From: an uncultured Oscillospiraceae bacterium
GTDB lineage: Bacteria > Bacillota > Clostridia > Oscillospirales > Ruminococcaceae
Length of the DNA: 64,000 nt
Direction of reading: 5' to 3'
NCBI GenBank assembly: GCA_949743955.1
Contig: CATJVQ010000022.1
Location: 1-64,000 of the forward strand
Made by a program: the position numbers and the translations under genes
Notes under the pieces: model-generated
What the model saw: only the letters and a program-made list of their open reading frames with translations
Told to the model about the DNA's origin: nothing
The model's database searches: none
Part shown: piece after piece, positions 1 through 10,817 of the stretch
Layout: the number at the start of each line of letters is the position of its first letter
Numbering within the stretch: position 1 is the first letter of the stretch

Positions 1-240
1 AACAAAAGCGTCCGGCAGAGCATGAGCCGGAAGGGAAATTGTCTGGACAATGCTGTTATAGAGAAATTCTTCGGATTACTCATGAGCGAGTTGCTTAATC
101 CGCAAGAATTTCATTCTATGGAACACTTCAAACCCGAATTTTTTGAATATCTCGATTACTACAACAACCGTCGTATCAAGGCTAAGCTGAAGGGCTTGCC
201 GCCTGCTCTTCACAGACAGCAAGCCCTTTCGGCTGCTTGA
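1..240 (+). CDS. IS3-family transposase (OrfB), C-terminal fragment
   Basis: This is the last part of a DDE transposase catalysing IS excision and insertion. The frame is open from base 1, so the gene begins upstream. Visible signatures are the block QSMSRKGNCLDNAVIEKFFG, whose Glu is the last residue of the catalytic DDE triad, and the closing YYNNRRIKAKLKGLPP block characteristic of the IS150 subgroup. The first in-frame ATG (base 22) is internal, not a start. The normal stop is present and followed by the terminal repeat, so this end is intact. Confidence 0.9.
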   Translation, partial: NKSVRQSMSRKGNCLDNAVIEKFFGLLMSELLNPQEFHSMEHFKPEFFEYLDYYNNRRIKAKLKGLPPALHRQQALSAA

Positions 241-260
241 ACAATTTGTACCTGAATATT

Positions 261-285
261 TGTCTTACTTTTGGGGGTCACTTCA
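261..285. repeat. IS right terminal inverted repeat
   Basis: The 25 bases just after the transposase stop read, on the minus strand, TGAAGTGACCCCCAAAAG and onward, matching the conserved outer end of IS3-family elements. It marks the junction with chromosomal DNA at about base 285. Confidence 0.75.
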
Positions 286-311
286 AATATAAAATTGACT
301 AAAAACGGATA

Positions 312-2858
312 CTATTCCTGTTCTTCTCCCGATTCCTCATCTGTGGAAGCCTCTTCCTCAACCGGCATTTCTTCGCCTTCAGAAGTATCCTCCTCATGGG
401 GCGCGCAGGCGACCGCCACCACGCGACTGTCTTCACCGATACGCATAGTCTTTACGCCGCCGCCGTAACGGGACTGAAGTGTAATTTGAGCGACGGGCAC
501 ACGGATGATCACGCCGTCGTCTGTGATGGCGATGATGTCGTCCCCTTCGCCGACGATCTTTATATCCGCCACAAACGTTCCCCGCTTGTCGGATTTATAG
601 TTGAGGATCCCCTTGCCGCCGCGCGACTGGAGACGGTATTCGCTTAGCTCCGTACGCCGCCCGAGGCCGTTCTCCGTGACAGTCAGAAGTGTCGCCCCTT
701 CCTGTACGCACGCCATACCGACGATCTCGTCCTCATCACCGAGGTTGATGGCGCGTACGCCTCTTGCTGTACGTCCCATGACACGCACATCGGTCTCCTC
801 AAAGCGGATAGCCATTCCATGGCGCGTGGCCAGCAGCAGCTCATCCTTTCCGCCGGTCAGATGCACCCAGCCCAGATTATCGTCCTCGTCCAGGTTAATA
901 GCGATAAGCCCCGTCTTGCGCACATTCCGGAACGCTCCCAGCTCCGTGCGCTTGATGACGCCATGCTTTGTCACCATTGTGAGGTATTTCTCCTCGTCAA
1001 AGGTATCGATACGGATCATGGCGGAGATCTTTTCCCCCTCGTCGAGCGCAAGGAGATTGACGATATTGGTCCCCCGGCTAGCCCGGGACCCCTCCGCGAT
1101 GTCATATCCCTTTAAGCGGAATACCCGGCCCTTGGAGGTGAAAAAGAGCAGGATGTCATGCGTGGAGCAGATGAACAGATCCTCCACAAAATCCTCTTCC
1201 CGCCGCGACAGGCCGGAGATGCCGCGTCCGCCGCGCTTCTGGGCGCGGTATACGTCCACCGGCTGGCGCTTAACATATCCATAGTGCGTGAGGGTGATGA
1301 CACAGTCCTCCACCGGGATGAGATCTTCAATATCCATCTCCCCGCTGACACTGAGAATCTCTGTCCGGCGCGGATTGTTGTATTTTGTTTTAATCTGCGT
1401 CATTTCCTCGCAGATAATCTCCTTTACCTTTTCCTCACTTCCCAGGATCTCTGTCAGCCGCGCGATGAGCAGCATCAGATTCCCCAGCTCATCCTCGATC
1501 TTTTTGCGCTCCAGTCCCGAGAGCTGACCAATCTGCATGGCCACAATGGCCGACGCCTGCAGGTCGGTGAAGCCGAAACGCTCCATCAGAGCAAGCTTGG
1601 AACGGGGACGGTCCGCGCTTGCACGGACAATCGCGATGATCTCGTCGATAATATCAATAGCGCGCTTGAGGCCCTCGAGGATGTGCGCACGGTCCTGCGC
1701 TTTCTTGAGGTCATACTTTGTGCGCCGGACAATAACGTCCTTCTGGTGCGCGATGTACTCCTCCAGGATCTCCTTAAGTGTGAGAATGCGCGGCTGTCCG
1801 CCCACGAGGGCAAGCATAATCACGCCTATAGTGTCCTGAAGCGGTGTGAAGGAGTAGAGCTGATTGAGGATGACCTGCGCGTTCGCGTCTCGCCGCAGAT
1901 CGATAACGATGCGCGTTCCGTTGAGGTTCGATTCGTCGATGAGGCCCGTGATATTCTCGACACGCTTCTCCTTCACCAGATCGGCAATCGCTGTCACAAT
2001 GCGAGAACGCGTGATCATATACGGTGTCTCGGTGATGACGATACGCTGTTTCCCGTTCTTCTCCTCGATATCCGCCTTGCCGCGCAGGATGATTTTCCCG
2101 CGGCCGGTGGCGTAAGCGGCACGGATGCCGCTGTATCCCATGATCTGCCCGCCTGTCGGGAAATCGGGGCCTTTAACAAACTCCATCAGATCCAGCACAT
2201 CACAACCCGGGTTATGAATGAGATGGATAGTCGCGTCAATCACTTCCCCGAGGTTGTGCGGCGGGATATTTGTCGCCATACCGACAGCGATACCGGCGGA
2301 ACCGTTACAAAGCAGGTTCGGGAAGCGCGAGGGCAGCACCAGCGGCTCGGCGCCGGTGTCATCATAATTCGGACCGAAATCGACCGTGTTCTTCTCGATC
2401 TCAGTGAGCATATTTAAAGAGATCCGGCTCATGCGCGCTTCGGTATACCGCTGCGCGGCGGGCGGATCACCATCCTGCGATCCGAAGTTGCCCTGCCCCT
2501 CAACCAGCGGATAGCGCATGGAAAATGTCTGCGCCAAGCGCACCAGCGCGTCATAGGCGCTCGCGTCGCCGTGCGGATGGTATTTCGCCAGCACAAGGCC
2601 CACCGTATAGGCCGACTTGCGGAACGCCTTCTCCGGCGTGATGCCCTCTTCATACATAGCGTAGAGAATACGCCTGTGGACAGGCTTGAGGCCGTCGCGC
2701 ACATCGGGCAGGGCGCGCGCGGTGATCACCGACATGGAGTAGTCGATGAAGCTCTTCTTCATTTCCCCGCGAATCTCAACCGGAAGAATCCGCGTGCCGT
2801 TTTCGTCGGGCTCATCCTCCGCCGGAAGCAAGCCGTTTTTATCCAGTTCGTCGCTCAT
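312..2858 (-). CDS. gyrA: DNA gyrase subunit A
   Basis: This is the DNA-breaking and rejoining subunit of gyrase, which works with GyrB to introduce negative supercoils. At 848 residues it has family length. Residues 30-140 hold the quinolone-determining region: [10 protein letters not shown] at 94-103, then the catalytic tyrosine Tyr138 in AAQRYTEAR. The beta-pinwheel C-terminal domain carries a GyrA box, QKRGGRG. The protein ends in an acidic Glu/Asp/Ser tail of about 30 residues. The position equivalent to E. coli Ser83 is Ala99. It is last in the dnaA-to-gyrA cluster, 59 bp after a small membrane-protein gene, and an IS element abuts its 3' end. Confidence 0.98.
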   Translation of the reverse strand: MSDELDKNGLLPAEDEPDENGTRILPVEIRGEMKKSFIDYSMSVITARALPDVRDGLKPVHRRILYAMYEEGITPEKAFRKSAYTVGLVLAKYHPHGDASAYDALVRLAQTFSMRYPLVEGQGNFGSQDGDPPAAQRYTEARMSRISLNMLTEIEKNTVDFGPNYDDTGAEPLVLPSRFPNLLCNGSAGIAVGMATNIPPHNLGEVIDATIHLIHNPGCDVLDLMEFVKGPDFPTGGQIMGYSGIRAAYATGRGKIILRGKADIEEKNGKQRIVITETPYMITRSRIVTAIADLVKEKRVENITGLIDESNLNGTRIVIDLRRDANAQVILNQLYSFTPLQDTIGVIMLALVGGQPRILTLKEILEEYIAHQKDVIVRRTKYDLKKAQDRAHILEGLKRAIDIIDEIIAIVRASADRPRSKLALMERFGFTDLQASAIVAMQIGQLSGLERKKIEDELGNLMLLIARLTEILGSEEKVKEIICEEMTQIKTKYNNPRRTEILSVSGEMDIEDLIPVEDCVITLTHYGYVKRQPVDVYRAQKRGGRGISGLSRREEDFVEDLFICSTHDILLFFTSKGRVFRLKGYDIAEGSRASRGTNIVNLLALDEGEKISAMIRIDTFDEEKYLTMVTKHGVIKRTELGAFRNVRKTGLIAINLDEDDNLGWVHLTGGKDELLLATRHGMAIRFEETDVRVMGRTARGVRAINLGDEDEIVGMACVQEGATLLTVTENGLGRRTELSEYRLQSRGGKGILNYKSDKRGTFVADIKIVGEGDDIIAITDDGVIIRVPVAQITLQSRYGGGVKTMRIGEDSRVVAVACAPHEEDTSEGEEMPVEEEASTDEESGEEQE

Positions 2859-2917
2859 CTGCTATCGTTCCTTTCCAAAGCTCCCGCTTTCTTTCCCGGT
2901 ACCTCAGCGCGGCCACC

Positions 2918-3442
2918 CTACCGGCCGCAGAGACGGTACTGCCTTCCCAGCGCCTGTGCAAGCTCATGCCCCAGCACTGCGCTCTGCTCCTCGCTCATTG
3001 CACTCTTGGGCAGCAGCAGGAGCCCGTCCTGCCCGTATCGAAAGGCAAAGTAAGAGCCGTGTTCTTCGATTCTTTTCATGTCGCTGAGTAAAATTGTTTC
3101 CTTTTCCCCGTCCGCATGCCGGACGATCCGGTCCTCATGGATAAAGACGCGATATTCGGCCCCTTCCCGGTAGAGGGCGTCCACCCGCAGTCCCCCTTTC
3201 CGGCTGCGGGAGACCAGAAGCACAAAAACGAACAAGGCCGCGCACAGCACCGCCATCAGGATGGACGGCAACTTCTTATCGGCTGTCGGGACGACAACCA
3301 GAAAATTAAACGCCATCAAAGCCAGAATCAGAAGCGCTATGTTATATTTTCTCTTTTCCTTCTCCGTCTGGCGCAGCCAGCGGCACAATTCATTTCGATC
3401 ATACCGGAATGCTGCGGCAACGTCCTGCCACTTTTCCCCCAT
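2918..3442 (-). CDS. two-helix membrane protein, YcxB-like, between gyrB and gyrA
   Basis: This 174-residue protein starts with a charged cytoplasmic segment of about 33 residues. Two hydrophobic helices follow (about 34-52 and 60-78), then a soluble domain of ~90 residues alternating strands and basic residues (GEKETILLSDMKRIEEH). The layout resembles YcxB-type membrane proteins with a PH-like C-terminal domain, which is a fold-level guess. It starts 26 bp after the gyrB stop and is followed 59 bp later by gyrA, so it is probably co-transcribed with gyrase. A gene at this spot is not part of the standard origin cluster. Function unknown. Confidence 0.7.
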   Translation of the reverse strand: MGEKWQDVAAAFRYDRNELCRWLRQTEKEKRKYNIALLILALMAFNFLVVVPTADKKLPSILMAVLCAALFVFVLLVSRSRKGGLRVDALYREGAEYRVFIHEDRIVRHADGEKETILLSDMKRIEEHGSYFAFRYGQDGLLLLPKSAMSEEQSAVLGHELAQALGRQYRLCGR

Positions 3443-3468
3443 AACTAACCCGGCTTCTCTCTTTTTTA

Positions 3469-5499
<2,031 letters not shown>

Positions 5500-5575
5500 C
5501 TATGGATCTTCAATAGATAGAAGATCCGTCCCCCACAGGATGAAAAAGCACAAAATGAAAATAAAACAGTATCCG

Positions 5576-5833
5576 TTACCCGCGCCTTTCCATCATCCGG
5601 CGGCGCAGCGTAGCGCTTGAAATCTGTGTCAGAAAAACCGTCGTCCGGCCCTTTGCCGAGGCGACAACAAAGGACTTGGGCAACTCCTCAGAGACGCTTA
5701 CCACGTCTCCCGCCTTCTGCGAACAAGCCAGAAAATCCCTCGTCCTCCTGGAAACAGAAGCGTGATCCATATCAAATATACCGATAATGTCCGCGTACCG
5801 CAGGACTACGTCTCCTCCCAGATGCAGATACAT
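5576..5833 (-). CDS. remB: extracellular matrix regulator RemB (DUF370, YaaB)
   Basis: This 85-residue protein opens with MYLHLGGDVV and has IIGIFDMD and PKSFVVASA, closely matching Bacillus subtilis RemB (YaaB), which sits at the same place between recF and gyrB. The related DUF370 protein RemA is a DNA-binding activator of biofilm-matrix operons in B. subtilis, and RemB supports the same process. The role here is inferred by homology. It lies 18 bp after recF in the same transcription unit. Confidence 0.88.
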   Translation of the reverse strand: MYLHLGGDVVLRYADIIGIFDMDHASVSRRTRDFLACSQKAGDVVSVSEELPKSFVVASAKGRTTVFLTQISSATLRRRMMERRG

Positions 5834-5851
5834 GGCGTTCCCCCCATGGTT

Positions 5852-6913
5852 TCACGTGAAACGTCCCTCATGCAGGACAAACTGTGTAACGTCTTCCCCC
5901 GCGGGAAGAATGTCCTCGCAGCAGGTGATGAACACCTGTCTTCCCCGGATGCGGTGCAGTAAGTAATCGCGGCGCAGAGCGTCGAGCTCGCTCATCACAT
6001 CGTCGAGCAGGACTATGGGCCCCTCCCCGGTACACTCCTCTAGTATGCCACATTCTGCCAGTTTTAATGCCAGCACACAGCTTCTCTGCTGCCCCTGAGA
6101 GCCGTACTGTCTTGCGTTTAGGCCATTGATGGTGAGGGACAGATCATCCCGGTGTACGCCGCAGGTGGTGTGCCCTAGGCGAATGTCCTCCGCCCTTGCG
6201 GCTCTGAGCGCCTCACGGTACTCCTCGGGTGTCGAGGCGGCCGCCAGATATTCGACCTCCAGCTCCTCGCGGCCGGATGAAATCCCCGCATAGGCCTCCT
6301 TTGCCGCCTCCCGGATACGCTCCACATACCGCCGCCGCAAACGGACGATCTGCGCCCCGGCGCGGGCGATGTTCTCATCCCACACGTCGAGCAGATCAAA
6401 AAGGGAGGCATTCGCCGCAGCGTCGCGCAGAAGAGTATTCCTCTGCAAAAGCGCCCGGCGATAATAGCTGAGACTTTGCTCATAAGACGGATAGATCCGG
6501 CCGATGGCGTCGTCCAGAAACTTTCGGCGTTGTTCAGGGCCGTCCCGCACCAGGGAGAGATGGGCAGGTGAAAAGACAATCATCGGCAGACCTCTTTCAC
6601 TAGGGATACCGTTGCGGGTCATTTCACGCCCGGGCGAAAATACAGCCCGCATCTCCTGATCCCGCCCCTCGGAAACGAACGCCGCCTCCACAACGGCGCG
6701 CGCTGCGCCGAAACGGATGAGCTGTGCGTCACCCGCGCCCCGGAAGCTCCGGGCACCGGAAAGACTCCAGACAGCCTCCAGAAGATTTGTCTTTCCCTGC
6801 GCATTCTCACCCCGGATGAGGTTAACCCCCTCCCCCGGGCGGACGTCCAGCGCCTCCATATTGCGCCAGTCCTGGAGCCGGAGAAATGTCAGCCTGACGG
6901 CTTCACTCCGCAC
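5852..6913 (-). CDS. recF: DNA replication/repair protein RecF
   Basis: RecF is an SMC-like ATPase that helps load RecA at single-strand gaps. Its 353 residues carry a Walker A motif (GENAQGKTN, residues 35-43), an ABC signature region around SQGQQRS, and a Walker B/D-loop (IVLLDDVMSELD). The start is a GTG at 6913, preceded by GGAGG with a 9-nt spacer. It overlaps the end of yaaA by 11 bases, implying translational coupling. Confidence 0.96.
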   Translation of the reverse strand: MRSEAVRLTFLRLQDWRNMEALDVRPGEGVNLIRGENAQGKTNLLEAVWSLSGARSFRGAGDAQLIRFGAARAVVEAAFVSEGRDQEMRAVFSPGREMTRNGIPSERGLPMIVFSPAHLSLVRDGPEQRRKFLDDAIGRIYPSYEQSLSYYRRALLQRNTLLRDAAANASLFDLLDVWDENIARAGAQIVRLRRRYVERIREAAKEAYAGISSGREELEVEYLAAASTPEEYREALRAARAEDIRLGHTTCGVHRDDLSLTINGLNARQYGSQGQQRSCVLALKLAECGILEECTGEGPIVLLDDVMSELDALRRDYLLHRIRGRQVFITCCEDILPAGEDVTQFVLHEGRFT

Positions 6914-7136
6914 AGGCGCTTACCTCCACATGAATGCTGTCGACAGCTACTTTATCTCCGGGGTAAATTTTCTTTCCCCTTTGCAGGCACTCCTCCCCAT
7001 TGACCAGCACTGCTCCGGAGAGGATCATCTCCTTCGCCTGTCCGCCGGTCAATGCCAGGCCGGAAAATTTGAGCAGCGAGTCGAGCTTAATAAACGGGGT
7101 CGAAATTTCAGCTTTGCGGATCTCCTGTTTTTCCAT
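6903..7136 (-). CDS. yaaA: S4-domain RNA-binding protein YaaA
   Basis: This 77-residue protein consists almost entirely of an S4 RNA-binding fold (KLDSLLKFSGLALTGGQAK ... GAVLVNGEECLQRGKKIYPGDKV). It is the small S4 protein conserved between dnaN and recF in Firmicutes. Homologues have been linked to ribosome assembly. It sits 9 bp after dnaN and overlaps recF by 11 bases. Confidence 0.9.
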   Translation of the reverse strand: MEKQEIRKAEISTPFIKLDSLLKFSGLALTGGQAKEMILSGAVLVNGEECLQRGKKIYPGDKVAVDSIHVEVSACAE

Positions 7137-7145
7137 GCCGCCCTC

Positions 7146-8249
7146 CTAGTCGTTTTTGAGCCGGACGGGCAGGACTAGGAACAGGAAGGAGTCGCCTTCC
7201 CTGGGCACGACGCGCATGGGAGATAGGGGTCCGGTCAGCTCTAAGAGAACTTCGTCGCTCCCGCAGGCGCGCAGGGCGTCGAGAAGATATTTACTGTTGA
7301 AGCCCATCTCGAGATCATTCCCCTCTTTTTCGCACGCAATCTCATCGTTGGCCTTGCCGATGGCTGTCGAGCAGCTCGCGCGGATGGTGTTCTCACTGAA
7401 GGAAAGCTTTAAGGGGGAGCGCAGTTTATCGGAAATCAGCAGGGAGATACGTTCAATACAGTCCATAAAAGAACGTGTCGAGATGGTGACGGTAGTGCTG
7501 CTTTCCTTCGGAATGGCGGATCGATAGTCGAGGAAATCCCCTTCGAGCAGGCGGGAGATCACCTGGTATCCGCCGATATGGAACACGATATATTTCCGGC
7601 TGACAGAGGCTTCAATCATTTCCTCCGGATTGCCGAGCAGCTTGGAGACTTCAGAAAGTGTCTTCCCGGGCACGACAAAGCGCTGATCAGATTCGTCCGC
7701 AAGCGGTTCTCGCCGCATGGCGAGGCGGAATCCGTCCACAGAGACGACAGTGAGCATCCCTTCGCTGATTTCAAAGAGGGATCCCTTGTGAACGGGTTTT
7801 GCGTCCGTCTGGGCGATGGCGAAGAGGGTTTGATCGATCATGCTGCGCAGAACCTGCGCTTCAATTTTGAGCGCTCCCTCCTTGACGATGGCCGGCAGCT
7901 CAGGAAATTCCTCCGGATCGAGACCCAGAATGGTATACTCCGCCTTACCGCCGGCAATATGGGTCAGCAGCTTTTCATCGCTTTCAATGGAGACTGTGTC
8001 GCTGGGCATGCGGCGGATCATGTCAGAGAAAAGCCTGGCGGAGAGGATGATTTCCCCTTCCTCCCTGACATCTGCCTCTATGCTGGTGGTGATGCCGAGC
8101 TCGAGATCATAACCGGTGAGGGAGAGAGATTGATTTTTCGCTTTCAGCAGGATGCCTTCCAGAGCGAGAATGGTTGATTTGGAGGACACAGCGCGTGAGA
8201 CATTCAGGACCGCCTCACAGAGCAGCGCCTTATTCAGGATTATTTTCAT
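7146..8249 (-). CDS. dnaN: DNA polymerase III beta subunit (sliding clamp)
   Basis: This is the ring-shaped processivity clamp of the replicative polymerase. It has 367 residues and three repeated clamp domains. Typical features are the start MKIILNKALLCEAVLNVSRA, the motif SFTGYDLELG-like segment LSLTGYDLELG, and the C-terminal MRVV-PREGDSFLFLVLPVRL ending. Its Shine-Dalgarno GGAGG is followed by T-CCTCC just before the ATG, so the site can fold on itself. Confidence 0.97.
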   Translation of the reverse strand: MKIILNKALLCEAVLNVSRAVSSKSTILALEGILLKAKNQSLSLTGYDLELGITTSIEADVREEGEIILSARLFSDMIRRMPSDTVSIESDEKLLTHIAGGKAEYTILGLDPEEFPELPAIVKEGALKIEAQVLRSMIDQTLFAIAQTDAKPVHKGSLFEISEGMLTVVSVDGFRLAMRREPLADESDQRFVVPGKTLSEVSKLLGNPEEMIEASVSRKYIVFHIGGYQVISRLLEGDFLDYRSAIPKESSTTVTISTRSFMDCIERISLLISDKLRSPLKLSFSENTIRASCSTAIGKANDEIACEKEGNDLEMGFNSKYLLDALRACGSDEVLLELTGPLSPMRVVPREGDSFLFLVLPVRLKND

Positions 8250-8597
8250 TGGAGGACCTCCTTTATATTTTCCTCTCCACAGGTTTTCCCTAACCGGAGG
8301 GGGCGGGAAAAAGCAGCTCGCTTCGCTTATAAAGATCCGTAGTAGTAGTAGGGGCTGTTGAAAAGTGGAGGAGGACAGTTTCGGCCAGGTTTGATGCGGC
8401 TGGGCGGGATTTTTCCTTTTGTGTGTACGATATTGAGGATTTGTTTACAGAGTGGATAAAATTTCTGCTTTTCATGGCGGCGTGGAAAAAGGGCGGTGAA
8501 ATGTAGAGGACGGGTTTAGAGTTTTGTGGAAAACAGGCGGCAGATGTTTTTGCCGGTGATATTGTGGAAAGTGGAAAGAGTGGGGAAAGTGAAAAGG
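8250..8597. other. dnaA-dnaN intergenic region, candidate oriC
   Basis: This 348-bp gap carries several DnaA-box-like nonamers relative to TTATCCACA/TGTGGATAA: AGTGGATAA at 8451-8459 (one mismatch), TGTGGAAAA at 8525-8533 (one), CGTGGAAAA at 8481-8489 (two), TGTGGAAAG at 8573-8581 (two) and CTCTCCACA at 8274-8282 (two). A GC-rich block (8295-8307) and a TAG-repeat run lie between them. Genes on both flanks point away from here. No perfect DnaA box was found, so either the species uses a variant or the functional boxes lie partly in the dnaA leader. Confidence 0.6.
8340..8351 (+). promoter_or_regulatory. DnaA-trio-like TAG x4 repeat
   Basis: Four consecutive TAG triplets lie in the dnaA-dnaN gap, downstream of a DnaA-box-like CTCTCCACA and a GC-rich stretch. 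In B. subtilis, oriC unwinding uses tandem trinucleotides (3'-GAT-5', i.e. TAG/TAA) next to DnaA boxes and a GC cluster. Placement and composition fit that model. Its function here is inference. Confidence 0.5.
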
Positions 8598-9926
8598 TTA
8601 ATTATTGCGGATGTTTTTAATGATGTCGTCGATAATTTCTTTATAGACGGGGTCATTTTCGAGGACCTTTTCGATTTTCTGAATGGAATAGACGATAGTG
8701 GAGTGATCTTTTCCGCCAAACTCCTCGCCGATGGCGGACATGGACATTTGAGTGATCTCGCGTACGACATAGATGGCGGCTTGGCGGGCCTTGGAGATCT
8801 GCGCGCTGCGCTTGTTGGATCGGATATCCTGCGCGGAGACGGAAAATGTCCTTGCGACCTCGCCGATGATGCGCTCCACGGTGACGGGGATGGGCTGTGT
8901 ATCGCTGAGGATGTCGCGTATGGCGTTCTGGGCGATGAGGATGGACGGGGCGGCGTGAGCGAACTGCTCATAGGCGATGATTTTTTTAACCGCGCCTTCG
9001 ATCTGCCGGATGTTGGTCTTTAAGCGATTGGCGACATATTCGGCCACATCGTCGGGGATGCTTGAGCCCAGAAGCTGTGCCTTGCGGCGGATGATGGCGA
9101 TGCGCGTTTCAAAGTCGGGGGGCTGGATGTCGGCGAGCAGGCCCCACTCGAAGCGGGTACGCAGACGGTCCTCCAACGTTTTAATTTCCTTGGGCGGACG
9201 GTCGCTCGTGAGGACTATCTGCTTGCTGGACTGGTAGAGGGTGTTGAAGGTGTGGAAGAATTCCTCCTGGGTGCTCTCCTTGCCGCCGATAAACTGAATA
9301 TCGTCGACACAGAGCACGTCGGCCGAGCGGTATTTATCGTGGAAATTCTTGGTGGTATTGGTCTGGATAGCATTGATGAGCTCGTTCGTGAATTCCTCGC
9401 CCTTGACATAGATGATATTCTGTCCGGGATAATTTTTGTTGATTTCGTTGCAGATAGCGTAGAGCAGGTGGGTTTTTCCGAGCCCGGAATCCCCATAGAT
9501 AAAAAGAGGGTTATAGCTGCTTGCGGGATTTGTGGCCACAGCCAGAGAGGCTGCGTGTGCAAATTTGTTGGAGGGGCCGATGATGAAGGTATCGAAGGTA
9601 TAATCATAATCGCCGATCTCGCGCGGCTCCTCGGGAAGCACGCGGGGAGCGGGCTGCCCGGGCACGGAGGGGATTTCGACTGTGATATGGATATTGACCG
9701 GAAAGCCGAGGACGGTCTCAAACGCGGTGGACAGGAGCTTGACATACCTCTCCTCCAGTATTTTTTTCTTGAAGTCGGTTTTGACGCTCAGCGTCACGGT
9801 GGATCCGTCCATCCCGACGGGGGTGATGTCCTTGATCCAGACCTTGTGAGCAACCTCGCTGATTTCGCTGCGGCAGTATTCGCTCACCATTTCAAACAGT
9901 TCGCCCAGTGAGTTGACGGAATCCAT
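8598..9926 (-). CDS. dnaA: chromosomal replication initiator DnaA
   Basis: DnaA is an AAA+ ATPase that binds DnaA boxes and opens the origin. Domain I is at the N-terminus. The AAA+ core has Walker A GDSGLGKTH (about residues 145-153) and Walker B VLCVDDIQF (about 204-212). The C-terminal helix-turn-helix carries the signature GGKDHSTIVYS. The start is set at the ATG at 9926 because AAAGGAG lies 7 nt upstream. The ATG six codons earlier (9944) would place that site inside the gene. Confidence 0.98.
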   Translation of the reverse strand: MDSVNSLGELFEMVSEYCRSEISEVAHKVWIKDITPVGMDGSTVTLSVKTDFKKKILEERYVKLLSTAFETVLGFPVNIHITVEIPSVPGQPAPRVLPEEPREIGDYDYTFDTFIIGPSNKFAHAASLAVATNPASSYNPLFIYGDSGLGKTHLLYAICNEINKNYPGQNIIYVKGEEFTNELINAIQTNTTKNFHDKYRSADVLCVDDIQFIGGKESTQEEFFHTFNTLYQSSKQIVLTSDRPPKEIKTLEDRLRTRFEWGLLADIQPPDFETRIAIIRRKAQLLGSSIPDDVAEYVANRLKTNIRQIEGAVKKIIAYEQFAHAAPSILIAQNAIRDILSDTQPIPVTVERIIGEVARTFSVSAQDIRSNKRSAQISKARQAAIYVVREITQMSMSAIGEEFGGKDHSTIVYSIQKIEKVLENDPVYKEIIDDIIKNIRNN

Positions 9927-9973
9927 GCGCTTTCTCCTTTTCATGTTCGGTGCGCCGCTGTGTGAAAGGACTG

Positions 9974-10004
9974 TGGAAACGGAGTGGAATCCGTTTCATT
10001 CCAC
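9974..10004. promoter_or_regulatory. overlapping inverted repeats in the dnaA leader
   Basis: Two interlaced palindromes lie between the dnaA promoter and its start codon: GAAACGGA/TCCGTTTC around GTGGAA, and GTGGAAT/ATTCCAC (9984-9990 and 9998-10004) around CCGTTTC. TGTGGAAAC at 9972-9980 resembles the nearby DnaA-box-like words. The site could serve DnaA autoregulation, a leader hairpin or both. Confidence 0.5.
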
Positions 10005-10023
10005 CGATTTATCAACTTAATTA

Positions 10024-10052
10024 TTTTACCACAGATCCCCCTCTCTTTCAAG
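10024..10052 (-). promoter_or_regulatory. dnaA promoter
   Basis: On the minus strand, -35 TTGAAA (10047-10052) and -10 TAAAAT (10024-10029) are separated by 17 bp, about 100 bp upstream of the dnaA start. A DnaA-box-like TGTGGTAAA overlaps the spacer and -10, which would allow self-repression. Confidence 0.65.
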
Positions 10053-10120
10053 TTTTAAACCGCTTATTTTTCCTTTATATAATAAGGTAAGGCTTCCGGG
10101 GAACCGCCCTTAATCCCGCA

Positions 10121-10149
10121 TTGACAACGGGGCGGCGGAATTTTATAAT
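10121..10149 (+). promoter_or_regulatory. eda operon promoter
   Basis: A perfect sigma-A consensus: TTGACA (10121-10126), a 17-bp spacer and TATAAT (10144-10149), giving a start point near 10156. It is followed by AAAGGAG before the eda ATG. It diverges from dnaA. Confidence 0.85.
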
Positions 10150-10175
10150 GGACGAAAGGAAAGGAGCGGATTGCG

Positions 10176-10817
10176 ATGCGGGAAACGGTGCTGGATCATT
10201 TAAAAAAGGTGGGGCTTGTCCCTGTCGTGGTGATGTCGGACGCGAAGAGCGCTGCCCCGGCCGCCCGGGCGATGCGGGAAGGCGGCGTGGATGTGATGGA
10301 GATTACGCTCCGTACACCCGCGGGGCTCGAGGCGCTGCGGTATGCGGCGGACGAAGGCATCCTCGCCGGAGCGGGGACAGTGCTCTCCCTCTCCCAGTGC
10401 CGGCAGGCGCTGCGGGCGGGGGCGCGCTTTATCGTTTCCCCCGGCTTCAGTGAGGATGTGGTGGAGGAGTGCCTCTCCTGGGGTGTCCCGGTGCTGCCGG
10501 GATGTGTGACACCCACGGAAATCATGCGCGCCGCCGAAAAAGGGCTGGACGTGCTTAAATTCTTCCCGGCAAACGTCTATGGCGGGATGAAGGGGATCAA
10601 AGCCCTTTCGTCGCCGTTTGGGGGGATACAGTTCGTCCCCACGGGCGGCGTGGATCTTTCCAATCTGTCCGAATACGTTCACCCGGCGGTGTACGCGGTC
10701 GGCGGGAGCTGGATGTGCCCGCGCGCGCTCATCGACGCGGGCCGCTTCGATGAGATTACAGAGCTCTGCCGCCAGTCCGTGGAGGTGCTGCGGCAGGCGA
10801 GGGAGCGTGCGGTATGA
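10176..10817 (+). CDS. eda: 2-dehydro-3-deoxy-phosphogluconate (KDPG) aldolase
   Basis: This class I aldolase splits KDPG (or the related KDPGal/KHG) into pyruvate and glyceraldehyde-3-phosphate in uronate and Entner-Doudoroff-type catabolism. Its 213 residues show the catalytic Glu42 (VMEITLRT) and the Schiff-base Lys128 (VLKFFPA). GAGTVL and PTGGV form the phosphate-binding part of the TIM barrel. No KDG kinase or hexuronate gene is nearby. It overlaps pyrC by 4 bases (ATGA). Confidence 0.92.
   Translation: MRETVLDHLKKVGLVPVVVMSDAKSAAPAARAMREGGVDVMEITLRTPAGLEALRYAADEGILAGAGTVLSLSQCRQALRAGARFIVSPGFSEDVVEECLSWGVPVLPGCVTPTEIMRAAEKGLDVLKFFPANVYGGMKGIKALSSPFGGIQFVPTGGVDLSNLSEYVHPAVYAVGGSWMCPRALIDAGRFDEITELCRQSVEVLRQARERAV

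Larger units (their letters stand above)
1..285 (+). mobile_element. IS3-family (IS150-type) insertion sequence, right end
   Basis: Only the 3' end of the element lies in the window: the last ~80 codons of its transposase, then a terminal inverted repeat ending in GGGGTCACTTCA. The reverse complement, TGAAGTGACCCC, is a typical IS3/IS150 terminus starting with TG. The left end and target duplication are outside or cannot be checked. The element stops 26 bp before the gyrA stop codon, so it has landed in the terminator zone of the origin operon. Confidence 0.85.

Noticed and set aside
1158-2417. Plus-strand open frame of 419 codons opposite gyrA
   Set aside because: It is the antisense shadow of gyrA in GC-rich codons, with no ribosome site or domain.
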